Part shown: positions 9,258 to 18,065 of the stretch, one piece after another | Layout of the letters: the number at the start of each line of letters is the position of its first letter | Position numbering within the stretch: the first letter of the stretch is position 1 | Source of the DNA: Ensifer adhaerens | GTDB lineage: Bacteria; Pseudomonadota; Alphaproteobacteria; Rhizobiales; Rhizobiaceae | NCBI GenBank assembly: GCA_900215285.1 | Contig: OCMG01000003.1 | Coordinates: 1 to 64,000 of the forward strand | DNA: 64,000 nucleotides | Direction of reading: 5' to 3' | The notes under the pieces: generated by a model | What the model was told of the DNA's origin: nothing | Seen by the model: only the letters and a program-made list of their open reading frames with translations | The model's database searches: none | Program-made: the position numbers and the translations under genes

Positions 9258-10181
9258 ATGCAGTCGCTGGTCACACCGGTCTTCAAGCCGGTGCAGGGGG
9301 AAATACTCGAAGCCGAAATCCGCAAGGTCTGCGGCGCCTTCGATCTCGAACCCATGCACCGCAGCGGCTTGGTCAACGGCCATGTGAGCGCCAGACGGTT
9401 CGGTCCTTTCGATAGCGCGGTGGTCTCGCTCGAAGCGTCGAAAATCGCCCGCCACGCGCGCAGCATCCGGCAGGATCCCGGCGAATACATGTTCCTTCTG
9501 GTACAGGACGTTGGACACTGCCAGGTGACGCAAGGTGATGAAGCCGTCTGGCTTTCACCCGGCGACATGTTCCTTGTCGATTCCGTGAAGCCCTCGACAT
9601 TTGTCTACGAGAGCGACAACTCGACCCAGATCTCCCTGCATATTCCACGCAGCGAGGCGGTTCACCGCTTCGGCAAGGCCTGTACGGGCGGTCTTGCCGT
9701 TTCGCGGCGCGATCCGCTCTGGCTTGCGATCCGGGCGGTCATCGCCAAGATGCTCGAAGATGGGGCCGCGCAGATGCAGCTTGGCGAAGCACTGCTTTCC
9801 CTCATAGGTTCCTATATCCTGTCGGCTCGCGGACATGGCGGGACGAATGCGGCCGAGACGCTTCTGTCGCGCGCATTGGCGGTGATAGACCGCCACCGCG
9901 CCGATCCCGCATTCGGGCCGCAGAGTCTGGCGTCTCAACTGAACGTTTCGGAAAGAATGCTGCAGCGCCATTTCCGGCAACTCGGCGAAACCCCGAGCCA
10001 CCGCATTCTCCACCGCCGTCTTGCACTCGCCCATGACCGTCTGACCGCAGGTTATGTGCGGACGCCGGAGAGCGTGACAGCGATTGCATTCGATTGCGGC
10101 TTCAACGATCTATCCTATTTCTATCGGGAGTTTCGAAAGAAATACGGAACCACGCCGGGTGCCGCCGCACGGCTGTCCTGA
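9258..10181 (+). CDS. AraC-family transcriptional regulator, FeaR-like
   Basis: The protein has 307 aa. An N-terminal ligand-binding cupin-like half is followed by a C-terminal AraC DNA-binding domain with two helix-turn-helix units (SLASQLNVSERMLQRHFRQLG and VTAIAFDCGFNDLSYFYREFRKKYG). The architecture resembles FeaR, the activator of aromatic amine and phenylacetaldehyde oxidation genes. Located between phenylacetate genes and an aldehyde dehydrogenase on the same strand, it may activate the latter. GGGAGG precedes the ATG. The inducer is unknown. Confidence 0.78.
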   Translation: MQSLVTPVFKPVQGEILEAEIRKVCGAFDLEPMHRSGLVNGHVSARRFGPFDSAVVSLEASKIARHARSIRQDPGEYMFLLVQDVGHCQVTQGDEAVWLSPGDMFLVDSVKPSTFVYESDNSTQISLHIPRSEAVHRFGKACTGGLAVSRRDPLWLAIRAVIAKMLEDGAAQMQLGEALLSLIGSYILSARGHGGTNAAETLLSRALAVIDRHRADPAFGPQSLASQLNVSERMLQRHFRQLGETPSHRILHRRLALAHDRLTAGYVRTPESVTAIAFDCGFNDLSYFYREFRKKYGTTPGAAARLS

Positions 10182-10290
10182 CGCTGCCGTCCAATACATG
10201 CGTCGCCTCAGTCCAAGTCCATCGATCAGTCCGGCATGATCATTCGCCTCTGATGACCGTCTGCAAGGCGGTCTGTTTGAGGAGGAAAAC

Positions 10291-11694
10291 ATGGATTACA
10301 AAGCAACGATCGGCGGAAAGCCGGTGCAGGCGCAGGCGCATTTTTCAGTCATCAACCCGGCCACGGGTGCGGAAGCCAGGCGCGCGCCCGATCTCGGCCT
10401 TGCCGATCTGGACGCTGCCGTTGCGGCGGCCAACGAGGCGTTCGTTTCATGGTCGGCCCAGAGTGACGAGGCGCTTCAGGCAGCCTGCGCGGCGGTGACG
10501 GCCAAGATTGAAGAACATCAGGCAGAACTCGCGGAAATCATCACGCTCGAGCAGGGCAAGCCGCTTAACGGGCTGGGCTCGCGTTGGGAAATGGGCGGCG
10601 CGCACGCCTGGGCCGGCTACACGACCGGTCTGTCGATCCCCGTGAAGGTGCTGCAGGACAATGAACAGGGCCGCGTTGAACTCCACCGCAAGCCGCTCGG
10701 TGTCGTCGGCTCCATCACGCCGTGGAACTTCCCGGTGATGATCGCCATCTGGCACATCATGCCGGCGCTGCGAACAGGCAACACGGTGGTCATCAAGCCG
10801 TCGCCCTTCACGCCGCTCTCGACGCTCAGACTGGTCGAGATCATGAACGAAGTTCTGCCGGCAGGTGTGGTCAATGTCGTCACGGGCAGCGACAAGGGCG
10901 TCAATCTCGGCGCGGCCATGTCCGAGCATCCCGGCATCCGCAAGATCGTCTTCACCGGGTCCTGCGCCACCGGCGAAAAGATCATGCGCTCCGCGGCAAA
11001 CACGATGAAGCGCCTGACCCTGGAAATGGGCGGCAACGACGCAGGCATCGTGCTGCCGGATGCCGATCCGAAGGCCATCGCGGAAGGCCTCTTCTGGGGT
11101 GCCTTCATCAATAACGGCCAGACCTGCGCCGCGCTGAAGCGTCTTTATGTACATGATTCCATCCATGATGCCGTCTGCGACGAGCTTGTCGCCTATGCAA
11201 GGAACATCCCGGTCGGCAATGGCATGGAGGAAACGAGCATCCTCGGCCCCATTCAGAACCGCGCGCAGTTCGACAAGGTTTCGCGGCTCGTCGCCGATGC
11301 CAAGCGTAACGGCAAGGTGCTGCTGGGTGGCGAGCCGGGCGAAGGGCTGTTCTTCCCGCCGACGATTATTGCCGGCCTGAAGAACGGCGATCCGCTGGTC
11401 GACGAAGAGCAGTTCGGCCCGGCGCTGCCGATCATCCGCTATTCGGATGTGGAAGAAGCCATTCGCTTCGCCAATGATAGCCCGAACGGTCTCGGCGGCT
11501 CGGTCTGGTCGTCGGATATCGAGGCGGCAAAGAAGGTGGCGAGCCGCATCACGACCGGGTCCGTCTGGATCAACAAGCACGGCGCGATTCAGCCCAATGC
11601 ACCCTTTGGTGGCGTGAAGTCCTCAGGTCTCGGCGTGGAATTTGCCGAGGAAGGTCTGGTTGAATACACTGATATTCAGGTGATCTTCAGCTGA
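10291..11694 (+). CDS. NAD(P)-dependent aldehyde dehydrogenase
   Basis: The protein has 467 aa. It contains the ALDH core: the TPWNFPV block, GNTVVIKPSPFTPL, the general-base Glu in LTLEMGGNDAGI, the catalytic Cys in NNGQTCAALKR and the C-terminal PFGGVKSSG. It begins with GAGGAGGAAAAC before the ATG, 110 bp after the FeaR-like regulator. FeaR partnership with a phenylacetaldehyde dehydrogenase makes an aryl aldehyde a reasonable guess, but the ALDH family cannot be resolved to substrate here. A dead, diverged copy of a closely related gene lies at 54575-54815. Confidence 0.8.
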   Translation: MDYKATIGGKPVQAQAHFSVINPATGAEARRAPDLGLADLDAAVAAANEAFVSWSAQSDEALQAACAAVTAKIEEHQAELAEIITLEQGKPLNGLGSRWEMGGAHAWAGYTTGLSIPVKVLQDNEQGRVELHRKPLGVVGSITPWNFPVMIAIWHIMPALRTGNTVVIKPSPFTPLSTLRLVEIMNEVLPAGVVNVVTGSDKGVNLGAAMSEHPGIRKIVFTGSCATGEKIMRSAANTMKRLTLEMGGNDAGIVLPDADPKAIAEGLFWGAFINNGQTCAALKRLYVHDSIHDAVCDELVAYARNIPVGNGMEETSILGPIQNRAQFDKVSRLVADAKRNGKVLLGGEPGEGLFFPPTIIAGLKNGDPLVDEEQFGPALPIIRYSDVEEAIRFANDSPNGLGGSVWSSDIEAAKKVASRITTGSVWINKHGAIQPNAPFGGVKSSGLGVEFAEEGLVEYTDIQVIFS

Positions 11695-11715
11695 TGGACG
11701 GATAAAAATCATCCG

Positions 11716-11761
11716 AACCACGGCGGAAATCAAATGGTTCGCCATCGTTTGCGCCGTGGTT
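11716..11761 (+). terminator. Inverted repeat downstream of the aldehyde dehydrogenase
   Basis: AACCACGGCG (11716-11725) and CGCCGTGGTT (11752-11761) are perfect complements separated by 26 nt. The repeat lies 22 bp after the stop codon. The long loop and lack of a T-tract make it a weak terminator; 3'-end protection is an alternative. Confidence 0.4.
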
Positions 11762-11885
11762 AGACCACCCGTTCAGAAATTTCGTCTTCGGGTCACTCCC
11801 GCAGATCGGTGCTTTTCTTTGCCGCACGATTAACGGAGCTTACTCATATCTGCCCTGACCTCAATGAGGTCATACTTCTTCTGAA

Positions 11886-11918
11886 GTGTTTCAGGCGAAA
11901 CGGGAACGCCTGAAACAC
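11886..11918. terminator. Bidirectional stem-loop between convergent genes
   Basis: GTGTTTCAGGCG and CGCCTGAAACAC form a perfect 12-bp stem with a 9-nt loop, placed between the ends of the convergent aldehyde dehydrogenase and esterase genes. There is no clean T-tract on either side, but position and strength fit transcript termination or insulation in both directions. Confidence 0.6.
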
Positions 11919-11930
11919 ATTCTCGGCCGC

Positions 11931-12880
11931 TCAGCCAGCCTCGGCCTTGATCCGCACGTTACGGGCTTCTGTTACGATGTCATCGAGCGATTTTTTCGCA
12001 GTCTCGCATAGATGCGAGAGGGTGATGAAGTTGTGGCACATCCCTTTATAAACCACCACCTTGGCGTTCACGCCAGCAGCATTGAGCGCCTGTGCATAAT
12101 GAACGGAGTCATCACGCAAGGGGTCGCATTCCGCGGCGGCGATGAAGGTGTCGGGAAGCCGTGCCGGCAAGGTTTGGCGGCTGGGGCTTGAGCGCTGCAT
12201 GGACTCACGGTCGGGAAAATACGCCTTGTTAAAGCCCGCCATGACATCCTTCGAAAGGATCGGCCCATTGTTGAACTGCCGATGGGAAAGGGTTGCTCCC
12301 TCCTCGACTCCGATGAAATCGAGAACCGGGTTGATCAAGAGCTGCCAGACGATCTTGTCGCCCATCGCCTCGTACTTTCTCAAAGCCAGCAGCGCTGTCA
12401 GGTTTCCGCCGGCACTGTCGCCGCCAATGGCGAACCGGTCCCCCAGAGGCTGTTCGCGTGCGTGATCGCCCAATCGAGGCCATCCTCACACTGTTCGTAG
12501 GCGATCGGGTACAGGTGTTCCGGCGCGAGCTTGTAGTCAAGCGACAGGATGGCCCAGCCAGATTGTCGGGCGATATAGGTCAGAGGTACATTCAGCGTGT
12601 CGAGGTCCCCGACGACGAAACCGCCACCATGCATATAGACGAGAAGTGGTTGCGGCGAGGTGCTGTCTGGCTTGTAGAGACGCGCGGCCATATCGCCGTG
12701 GCGTGTCGGGATCGTCAAATCCCGCGTTGGCACAGGCGCGCAGAGCGGGACCTGGTCCGACATAATGGTTGCGTATTGGCTTCGCATTCCGGCAATATCC
12801 AGCGCTGGATTGCTCATTTCACGGTCAAAACGCTCGATATGCGAAAGGATCTGGGGGTCGAGTTCGGGCTTGGTTATCAT
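11931..12880 (-). pseudogene. HSL-family alpha/beta-hydrolase (acetyl-esterase type), frameshifted
   Basis: Two adjacent reading frames make up one carboxylesterase of the hormone-sensitive-lipase family. The first (12880 to about 12440) carries the oxyanion motif YMHGGGFVVGD. The second (about 12445 to 11931) carries the nucleophile motif GGDSAGGN, the acid region CDPLRDD and the His in MCHNF. The frames switch at a run of five G on the coding strand (forward C-tract 12440-12444); one extra G would restore a protein of about 316 aa reading SLWGDRFAIGGDSAGG. All catalytic residues survive, so this may be a recent mutation, a phase-variable tract or a sequencing error. The ATG overlaps the stop of the DUF3237 gene upstream, so the two are cotranscribed. 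Confidence 0.8.
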
Positions 12881-12882
12881 GA

Positions 12883-13359
12883 TCAAAGTACCTCGAAAAT
12901 GTGCATCGTGAGTTCAGGCCCAAATTCTCGGCCAACGCCGATAAAGATCTTTTCGCTGAGCCAGTTCAGTTCTTTGGCTTGCGTGAAAAAAAGCGCGGTC
13001 GTGCGGAAATAAACGGTGTCCAGTGTCGCTTTTCCCGTCTTGCCGATTTCTTCGAAGAGTGCGGGGTCGCTGTGCCCGATGCCCCGGTTCTGGATCTCGA
13101 AAATGTCACCGCTGTCGGTTTCCATCACATAGCGCGCATCGAGACGAAAGACGCCGTCAACGGCGGTGGACCAATCTCCGCCTCCTTCCAGGATCCTGGC
13201 GCTGATCCTTGGGCCGTTGAAACTCCCGCCGGTCACCGGGGTGAAGTCGCGAGACAGTCCACCGTGGGTTTCGATGTTTCTTCGCCCGCCGACACCAGCA
13301 CGTATTTCGCCGCAGAAGATCATGCCAGGAGGATCTCTCGGTTCGATTAGATAGGACAT
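12883..13359 (-). CDS. DUF3237 (UPF0311) family protein
   Basis: The protein has 158 aa, the normal length for DUF3237, and no signal peptide or membrane span. Family features include the N-terminal FCGEIRAGVGGRRNI segment, GGSFNGPRI and the DARYVMETDSGDIFEIQNRG block. The molecular function of the family is unknown to me; members often sit beside hydrolases and degradation genes. GAGGAG lies upstream of the ATG and the stop overlaps the esterase start region, so it is the first gene of a two-gene operon divergent from a TetR regulator. Confidence 0.8.
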   Translation of the reverse strand: MSYLIEPRDPPGMIFCGEIRAGVGGRRNIETHGGLSRDFTPVTGGSFNGPRISARILEGGGDWSTAVDGVFRLDARYVMETDSGDIFEIQNRGIGHSDPALFEEIGKTGKATLDTVYFRTTALFFTQAKELNWLSEKIFIGVGREFGPELTMHIFEVL

Positions 13360-13613
13360 GCTTCTTGCTCCTCAGTTTGATTTTGACAATGCGTTGCTAT
13401 GACCGGCTTGAACGCGAGCCCGCCAAATCCGTCCTTGTGGAGCTTTCAAACTGGCGGTTTGGCCCGGGAGCGGACCGCACTTGCTCGCGCACGCCTGCGC
13501 CCGACCGCAAACGTCCGACATGCGGAGACGTGCCGATGCGCATTGGAAGGCTCTTGAGGACTATTTTCCTGACATTTCGAGTTCCCCGGTAACGTGAGCG
13601 CCTTTGGCAATTC

Positions 13614-13636
13614 TTATGTTACCAGTGGTAACATAA
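13614..13636. promoter_or_regulatory. Perfect inverted repeat, candidate TetR operator
   Basis: TTATGTTACC and GGTAACATAA are perfect 10-bp arms around the 3-nt spacer AGT. The site lies in the 389-bp gap between the DUF3237/esterase operon (minus strand) and the TetR gene (plus strand). Size and symmetry match operators of TetR-family repressors, so the neighbouring TetR protein is the obvious candidate binder. A partial half-site (GGTAACGT) occurs about 25 bp to the left. Apart from this the gap holds no supportable gene. Confidence 0.65.
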
Positions 13637-13748
13637 TGTCCTGTCATTGAATTTGTGTCAAGGGTGGGGTCATACCTGTGGTTTCTAATTGGCCTGCCGA
13701 ACAGGCACGCGCATCGTCTCGGAGACAATGCAGATCGGGAGTTCACAC

Positions 13749-14426
13749 ATGTCCACGAAGGCCGACAGTCCGAAGACCGCAAAGCGGACCTCCTATCACC
13801 ACAACAGCTTGCCTGAAGCGGTGATCGAGAAAGCTGTCGAATACATTGTCGAAAGGGACGGGCCAACATTTTCCATGCGGGAATTGGCGACCGCTCTCGG
13901 TGTCACCCATGCGGCTGTCTATCGCCACTTTGCGGATAAGGATGCGCTTTTGGACGCATTGGCGCGCAAGGGATTTGAAGAGCTGGCAAGCCGTCAAAAG
14001 AAGTTCCAGTCCGAAGCGGAAGACACGCCGATGGAGCAACTTTATGCGCTTCTGTTCGCTTATCTGAATTTCGCGAGCGAGTTTCCGGGCTACTACGTCG
14101 TTATGTTCAGGGCGCGCGCGATAAGCGAGACGGCCTTTTTCGCGCGGGAAATCTACAACACGGAAGCTCTGGGAACATTGTTGAGTGCTATCAAGGCATG
14201 CCAGGAGAGCGGGGACTTCATTGAAGGGGATGTCTATCGGATGGCATCCTACACGGCGCTGGCGCCGCATGGACTGGTCAGTCACTACGTCCAGGGCTTG
14301 TTTCCACGCATACTCACGCTCGCGTCAGTGGAGGCAGAGTCGGCGCGCTGGCTTGCGGACCTGATCTTTCAACCGCTCCTGAAAAAACCCAAGTCACCGG
14401 AAGAAATGGCAAAGCTGTTCGCGTAA
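13749..14426 (+). CDS. TetR/AcrR-family transcriptional regulator
   Basis: The protein has 225 aa from ATG 13749, chosen over an upstream in-frame ATG (13689) because GGGAG lies about 7 nt before it and because TetR proteins start close to the helix-turn-helix. The DNA-binding region FSMRELATALGVTHAAVYRHFADKDALLDALARKGF is textbook TetR, and the C-terminal half resembles a TetR_C ligand domain. It is divergent from the DUF3237/esterase operon, with a perfect palindrome between them, so it probably represses that operon and itself. Confidence 0.85.
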   Translation: MSTKADSPKTAKRTSYHHNSLPEAVIEKAVEYIVERDGPTFSMRELATALGVTHAAVYRHFADKDALLDALARKGFEELASRQKKFQSEAEDTPMEQLYALLFAYLNFASEFPGYYVVMFRARAISETAFFAREIYNTEALGTLLSAIKACQESGDFIEGDVYRMASYTALAPHGLVSHYVQGLFPRILTLASVEAESARWLADLIFQPLLKKPKSPEEMAKLFA

Positions 14427-14439
14427 AACCGAGCAGTGA

Positions 14440-14880
14440 AACGCGTATCCCGACCTATTGTCTGCGTGAGCCTTAACGTGGAATGCCGCCACGTTTGGCT
14501 CGGCCTTGCACTCAGTGCGTTCGTGCGCACCAGCCGTTCGACACGATGCAGACCGCCGGAAAAGCCTTCAGCAAGAAGAGCGTGCCAGACACGCCGGGCA
14601 CCCATCGGTGCGGTCGCTACCTTGTTCAATCGTTCTCCGAGCCATCATGCCCGGTATGACGAGGTTCTCTTGGATAATATCAAGGGCAGCTTCAATGCCC
14701 GCGGCTGGAAAAGGCCTGCGTCGGGTCGGAGCCATACTCCCTAACCCATTTGCGTAAGACATTCTCGTGAACATCCAGATCGCGGCGGCCTGCGCAACAC
14801 TGATGCTGCGCTCCCGCACCAATCTCACCGCTTCAAGCTTCTATTCGCGGTGGACCTTTCTTCGCTCCAGTTTCATTGGA
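14440..14880 (-). mobile_element. Degenerate IS3-family element (orfA and orfB remains)
   Basis: Reading leftwards from ATG 14876, an OrfA-like product begins MKLERRKVHRE, hits a TAG, continues KLEAVRLVRERSISVAQAA and then, after a one-base shift, reads DLDVHENVLRKWVREYGSDP, the classic IS3 OrfA helix-turn-helix region. Further left (about 14590-14480) a piece of OrfB is recognisable as RRVWHALLAEGFSGGLHRVERL. The element has a premature stop, a frameshift and large internal deletion, so it is dead. No terminal repeats could be defined. The rest of the gap up to 15325 is AT-richer, contains an AGGAGGT near 15090 not followed by a convincing gene, and probably holds the promoter of the next gene. 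Confidence 0.8.
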
Positions 14881-15325
14881 AACACGTTAAATCGGTGTCC
14901 TCGAAACCGGCAGCAGGCTGAGAGCCTGCCGATCACGTCCGGGCTGGATTGCGCTGTCAACTACGATCCCGCAGCGAAAGGGACCGTGTAAATCCACGGA
15001 CAAGTTCGCCCTGCTGAACGGATGCATTGCGCCACTGTTTGCGATGTCCTCAAATAAATCGGTTTAGTCCATGGTATTTCATTCAAAAATAGGAGGTATC
15101 AATTATAGCAATTTTACAAATATCAATTGTTTACCTAGCTCTCTCTTATGCGCACTTCACGACACGGTTTGCGGGTGTGCTGGCGGCGGGATGGACGCCT
15201 TTTGGGGGAAGTAAGTCAAATCGGATAACGACGATCTCGTCGAGCGCAGCGCATTTTGGGCGCAGCGCCATAATCCCTTGTTCTCCAGAAGGTTACAGAC
15301 GCTTTTACGTTTGAGGAGGACGATA

Positions 15326-16213
15326 ATGCATTTCAACAAACTTACCCTGGCACTTTGCCTGTCAACCGTGATGTTGTGTCCGGCGATGGCAGCCGAGAAC
15401 GGGAATTCGCAATTCAGTCCCGGTGCCGCACAGTTTTTCGCCGGTGCCTTTCCGCCCTATCCGGGCCTCTACTTCCTCTCGCAGACCAATATCTATTCCT
15501 CCAACCGGCTGAACGACGGTAACGGAAACAAGATCCCGATCAATTTCAACGTCACGAGCGTGGCCGAGGCAATGCGGTTCCTGTACGTCACGCCGGTTGA
15601 ACTTGGCGGTGGCAAAGTCTTCACGCAGCTCGTCGTTCCGCTTGTCAGCGTGAACTTGACGACGCCTGCGGGTAAGTCGAACAGCTTCGCGCTTGCGGAC
15701 ATGGTCGGCACGATCGGCGTGTCCTGGAACCTGGACCGCAAGAATGCCGTCGTTCTGGGTATGGACATAGCTGCACCCACAGGAGCCTATGACACAAGAA
15801 ACACTGCAAGCCCCGGTATGAACCACTGGTCGTTTCAGCCGGTGGTCGGCTACCATTATTCCGACCCCGAAGGCCTTGAAGCCGGGATCACATCCCGCCT
15901 CGTTTTCAATACGCGTAACAATGCCACAGGCTATACCAACGGGAATGAATGGGCCGTCGACTACGCTATAGGCTGGAACTTCGACAAGCTGCGTGTCGGT
16001 GCCGTGGGTTACTATTACCAGCAGTTCACCAACGATACCGGTCCTGGAGCGCCGGCTGACGGTCATCGCGGTCGCGGCTTCGCTATCGGCCCGGCGGTCA
16101 GCTACGCCTTTAGCCAGAAGCTTCAGGTCAGCGCGTCATGGCAGCATGACTTCATCGCGGAAAACCGGGCCCAGGGAGACTCTGTCTGGATCAATTTCGC
16201 GACCAGCTTCTGA
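15326..16213 (+). CDS. Outer-membrane protein of the phenol meta-pathway (MetA/SphA) family
   Basis: The protein has 295 aa. A Sec signal peptide (MHFNKLTLALCLSTVMLCPAMA, cut after AMA) leads into a beta-strand-rich body with alternating aromatic residues and a C-terminal Phe, as in outer-membrane barrels. Segments such as QFFAGAFPPYPGLYFLSQTNIYSS and WSFQPVVGYHYSDPEG match proteins annotated as involved in the meta-pathway of phenol degradation. Such proteins are thought to help hydrophobic aromatics cross the outer membrane. ATG 15326 follows GAGGAGGACGATA; an upstream in-frame start would destroy the signal peptide. The gene stands alone and ends at a strong hairpin. Confidence 0.78.
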   Translation: MHFNKLTLALCLSTVMLCPAMAAENGNSQFSPGAAQFFAGAFPPYPGLYFLSQTNIYSSNRLNDGNGNKIPINFNVTSVAEAMRFLYVTPVELGGGKVFTQLVVPLVSVNLTTPAGKSNSFALADMVGTIGVSWNLDRKNAVVLGMDIAAPTGAYDTRNTASPGMNHWSFQPVVGYHYSDPEGLEAGITSRLVFNTRNNATGYTNGNEWAVDYAIGWNFDKLRVGAVGYYYQQFTNDTGPGAPADGHRGRGFAIGPAVSYAFSQKLQVSASWQHDFIAENRAQGDSVWINFATSF

Positions 16214-16273
16214 CCATTGGCCGGAAGACCCCAGCCGGGTCTCCGGCGGGGCATCTACTCGGGCGTGCGTTCA

Positions 16274-16298
16274 GACCTGCGCAGCGGATGCGCAGGTC
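16274..16298 (+). terminator. Stem-loop terminator after the outer-membrane protein gene
   Basis: GACCTGCGCA and TGCGCAGGTC pair perfectly (10 bp) around a 5-nt loop and are followed by GTCTTGCGTT. The hairpin lies 60 bp after the stop codon. Confidence 0.65.
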
Positions 16299-16306
16299 GT
16301 CTTGCG

Positions 16307-16693
16307 TTAAGCTCGGTAATTGGTGTCGCGCCAGATACAGCCGCTGAGCAGCGTCTGAATGTCCGCTTCTTGGTGCATATCGAATTGGTGAAGGGGCTCG
16401 GGCAAGTAGAAGGCCAGCGGCCAGGCGGGCGGATCGCCAGAAGACGGGTTCGCCTCGATCTGCTGATCCTCGGCAAGCCCGGAGACCTCGGTTTCGCTGC
16501 CCTCTGCGAAGCTCTTCAATCTGGTGAAAAAGCTCTGTAAACGCACAAGATCATCATCACCAACAACCTCAGCATTCAGCTTCGGCGCTACTTTCTTCGG
16601 CGACCCCAAGGCTACGCAGCGCGGCGCTGGTCCGTCGGACGCTTGCCACCTGCTGTCGAAGAGGCGGGAGACGGCACGCTGGACGCGCCGCAC
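16307..16693 (-). CDS. Unrecognised open frame, possibly a gene remnant
   Basis: This 128-aa open frame fills most of the 498-bp gap between the outer-membrane gene and the MFS gene. Its second half has GC-rich third positions like neighbouring real genes (from KLNAEVVGDDDLVRLQSF onwards), while the first half is Arg-rich and poorly convincing. I recognise no domain, signal peptide or membrane span. It may be the 3' remnant of a longer gene or not coding at all. There is no good ribosome-binding site. Confidence 0.25.
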   Translation of the reverse strand: MRRVQRAVSRLFDSRWQASDGPAPRCVALGSPKKVAPKLNAEVVGDDDLVRLQSFFTRLKSFAEGSETEVSGLAEDQQIEANPSSGDPPAWPLAFYLPEPLHQFDMHQEADIQTLLSGCIWRDTNYRA

Positions 16694-16711
16694 CCATTGC
16701 TTTTCTTCAGT

Positions 16712-17863
16712 TCACTTCAACGCAGGCTCCAGCGCAACCTCGTTCCGGCGCGCCTGAGAAAAGAGTGCTATCGCGGCGACCGCGAAGAAGCAGATCGCAT
16801 AGCCGATGGCGTGATAGCCGAAATACTTGATTAGCGTGCCGGCCAGGAGCGGACCGATGGCCGCACCCGTCATGAGCATGGCGGGAGTTGCTGCAACAGC
16901 CCGGCCCGACTTGTCGAGCTTCGACAGGAGACCGAACGCATAGGTATGCGTGAAGATCATCACGCCGACATAGACCGCACCGGCGGCTGCGTAAGGCGCG
17001 AAGGTGGAGCTGAAGATGATGATGAGCGCCAACGTGGCCTGAACCATGGGGCCGATCAGGACAACCTTTTCCGCCCTGACGCGGCTTTCCAGAAAGGCCG
17101 CCAACGGCGGCGGAAGCAGGTTGATGAAGCCGAGCACGATGAAGACGCCGGTGATGGCATCAAGCCCGAAGCCGCGGTCGGTGCCGATCTGCTGGAAGAA
17201 GCCGAACACCATGGACTGATTGACGGCCATCATGCTGACCCCGAGGATGCCGGCCCAGACCGGCAGCCCCAGTTTCTCCGGCACGCCGGCGGCCTGTTTT
17301 GCGCCATCGTTTGACGGCTTCGGAAACGCGACAAGGGCCACCAGGGCCGCGACGATCATCAGCACGGTGAAGATCTGGAACATGGATGCGCCACCATGGG
17401 CGGCGATGAACTTGGGCGCAGCACCGAGAAAGGCGATGGCGAACATGCCGAGCGCCGTGCCGACGATGGCAAAGAGCCGGTGCGGGTTGACGCTTCGTCC
17501 GATCGTCCCATGCGTCATCGAAAGCGCCGACCCGGCGCTGAGGCCGGCGAGCAGGTGACAGACGGCCATGATCGCATAGGCGGTCGAAAGGGAGGCAACG
17601 GCGAGCGCAACCGCAGCGCAGGCGAAGCCTCCCGTCGCCAGCAGGCGCCCGTTGATCCGGTTGAAGCGCGGCGCCAGGAACAGGCTGGCCGCGACCGCTC
17701 CGGCGAGGAAGAGAGTGACAAGGCTCCCTGCCTGCTGCGGATCGAAATGATAGGCCGCGATCAGAGTGCCGACCCACACGGGCAGGGCCAGCAGGTCGAT
17801 CATTCCCGCCACATGTGCGACCGACAAGGCAATTCGGCCTGACCATTTTTCATTCGTTGACAT
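16712..17863 (-). CDS. MFS transporter
   Basis: The protein has 383 aa and about 12 hydrophobic spans, with a short central linker around PKPSNDGAKQAAGVPEKLG that separates two six-helix halves. The pattern is that of a compact major-facilitator carrier. ATG 17863 follows GGAGGAGAGACA. Located 200 bp after the LigAB/BKACE operon on the same strand, it is the likely uptake (or, less likely, efflux) protein of that pathway. The gap of 200 bp means it could have its own promoter. The substrate is unknown. Confidence 0.8.
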   Translation of the reverse strand: MSTNEKWSGRIALSVAHVAGMIDLLALPVWVGTLIAAYHFDPQQAGSLVTLFLAGAVAASLFLAPRFNRINGRLLATGGFACAAVALAVASLSTAYAIMAVCHLLAGLSAGSALSMTHGTIGRSVNPHRLFAIVGTALGMFAIAFLGAAPKFIAAHGGASMFQIFTVLMIVAALVALVAFPKPSNDGAKQAAGVPEKLGLPVWAGILGVSMMAVNQSMVFGFFQQIGTDRGFGLDAITGVFIVLGFINLLPPPLAAFLESRVRAEKVVLIGPMVQATLALIIIFSSTFAPYAAAGAVYVGVMIFTHTYAFGLLSKLDKSGRAVAATPAMLMTGAAIGPLLAGTLIKYFGYHAIGYAICFFAVAAIALFSQARRNEVALEPALK

Positions 17864-18065
17864 TGTCTCTCCTCCAAGAAAGTCCGGTTGAATGTCGATT
17901 TCTTCGTATCGTCCCCGCCTGTGAAACCTGCGCGCCGAAAACGTGCGCGTCCGCTTACAAAGCTCTGGGTATCTGCCCCTCCTGCCAGCCTTCACATGAT
18001 GAAGGTTGGCTCGCATTCCGGCGGGATGCGGCGCCTCCTCTCGCGCCGTCCCATCCGAAAACCTG

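Noticed and set aside
15060..15320. AGGAGGT followed by an open stretch of about 67 codons upstream of the outer-membrane protein gene
   Set aside because: There is no ATG, GTG or TTG at the right distance and no recognisable protein; it is more likely leader or decayed DNA.
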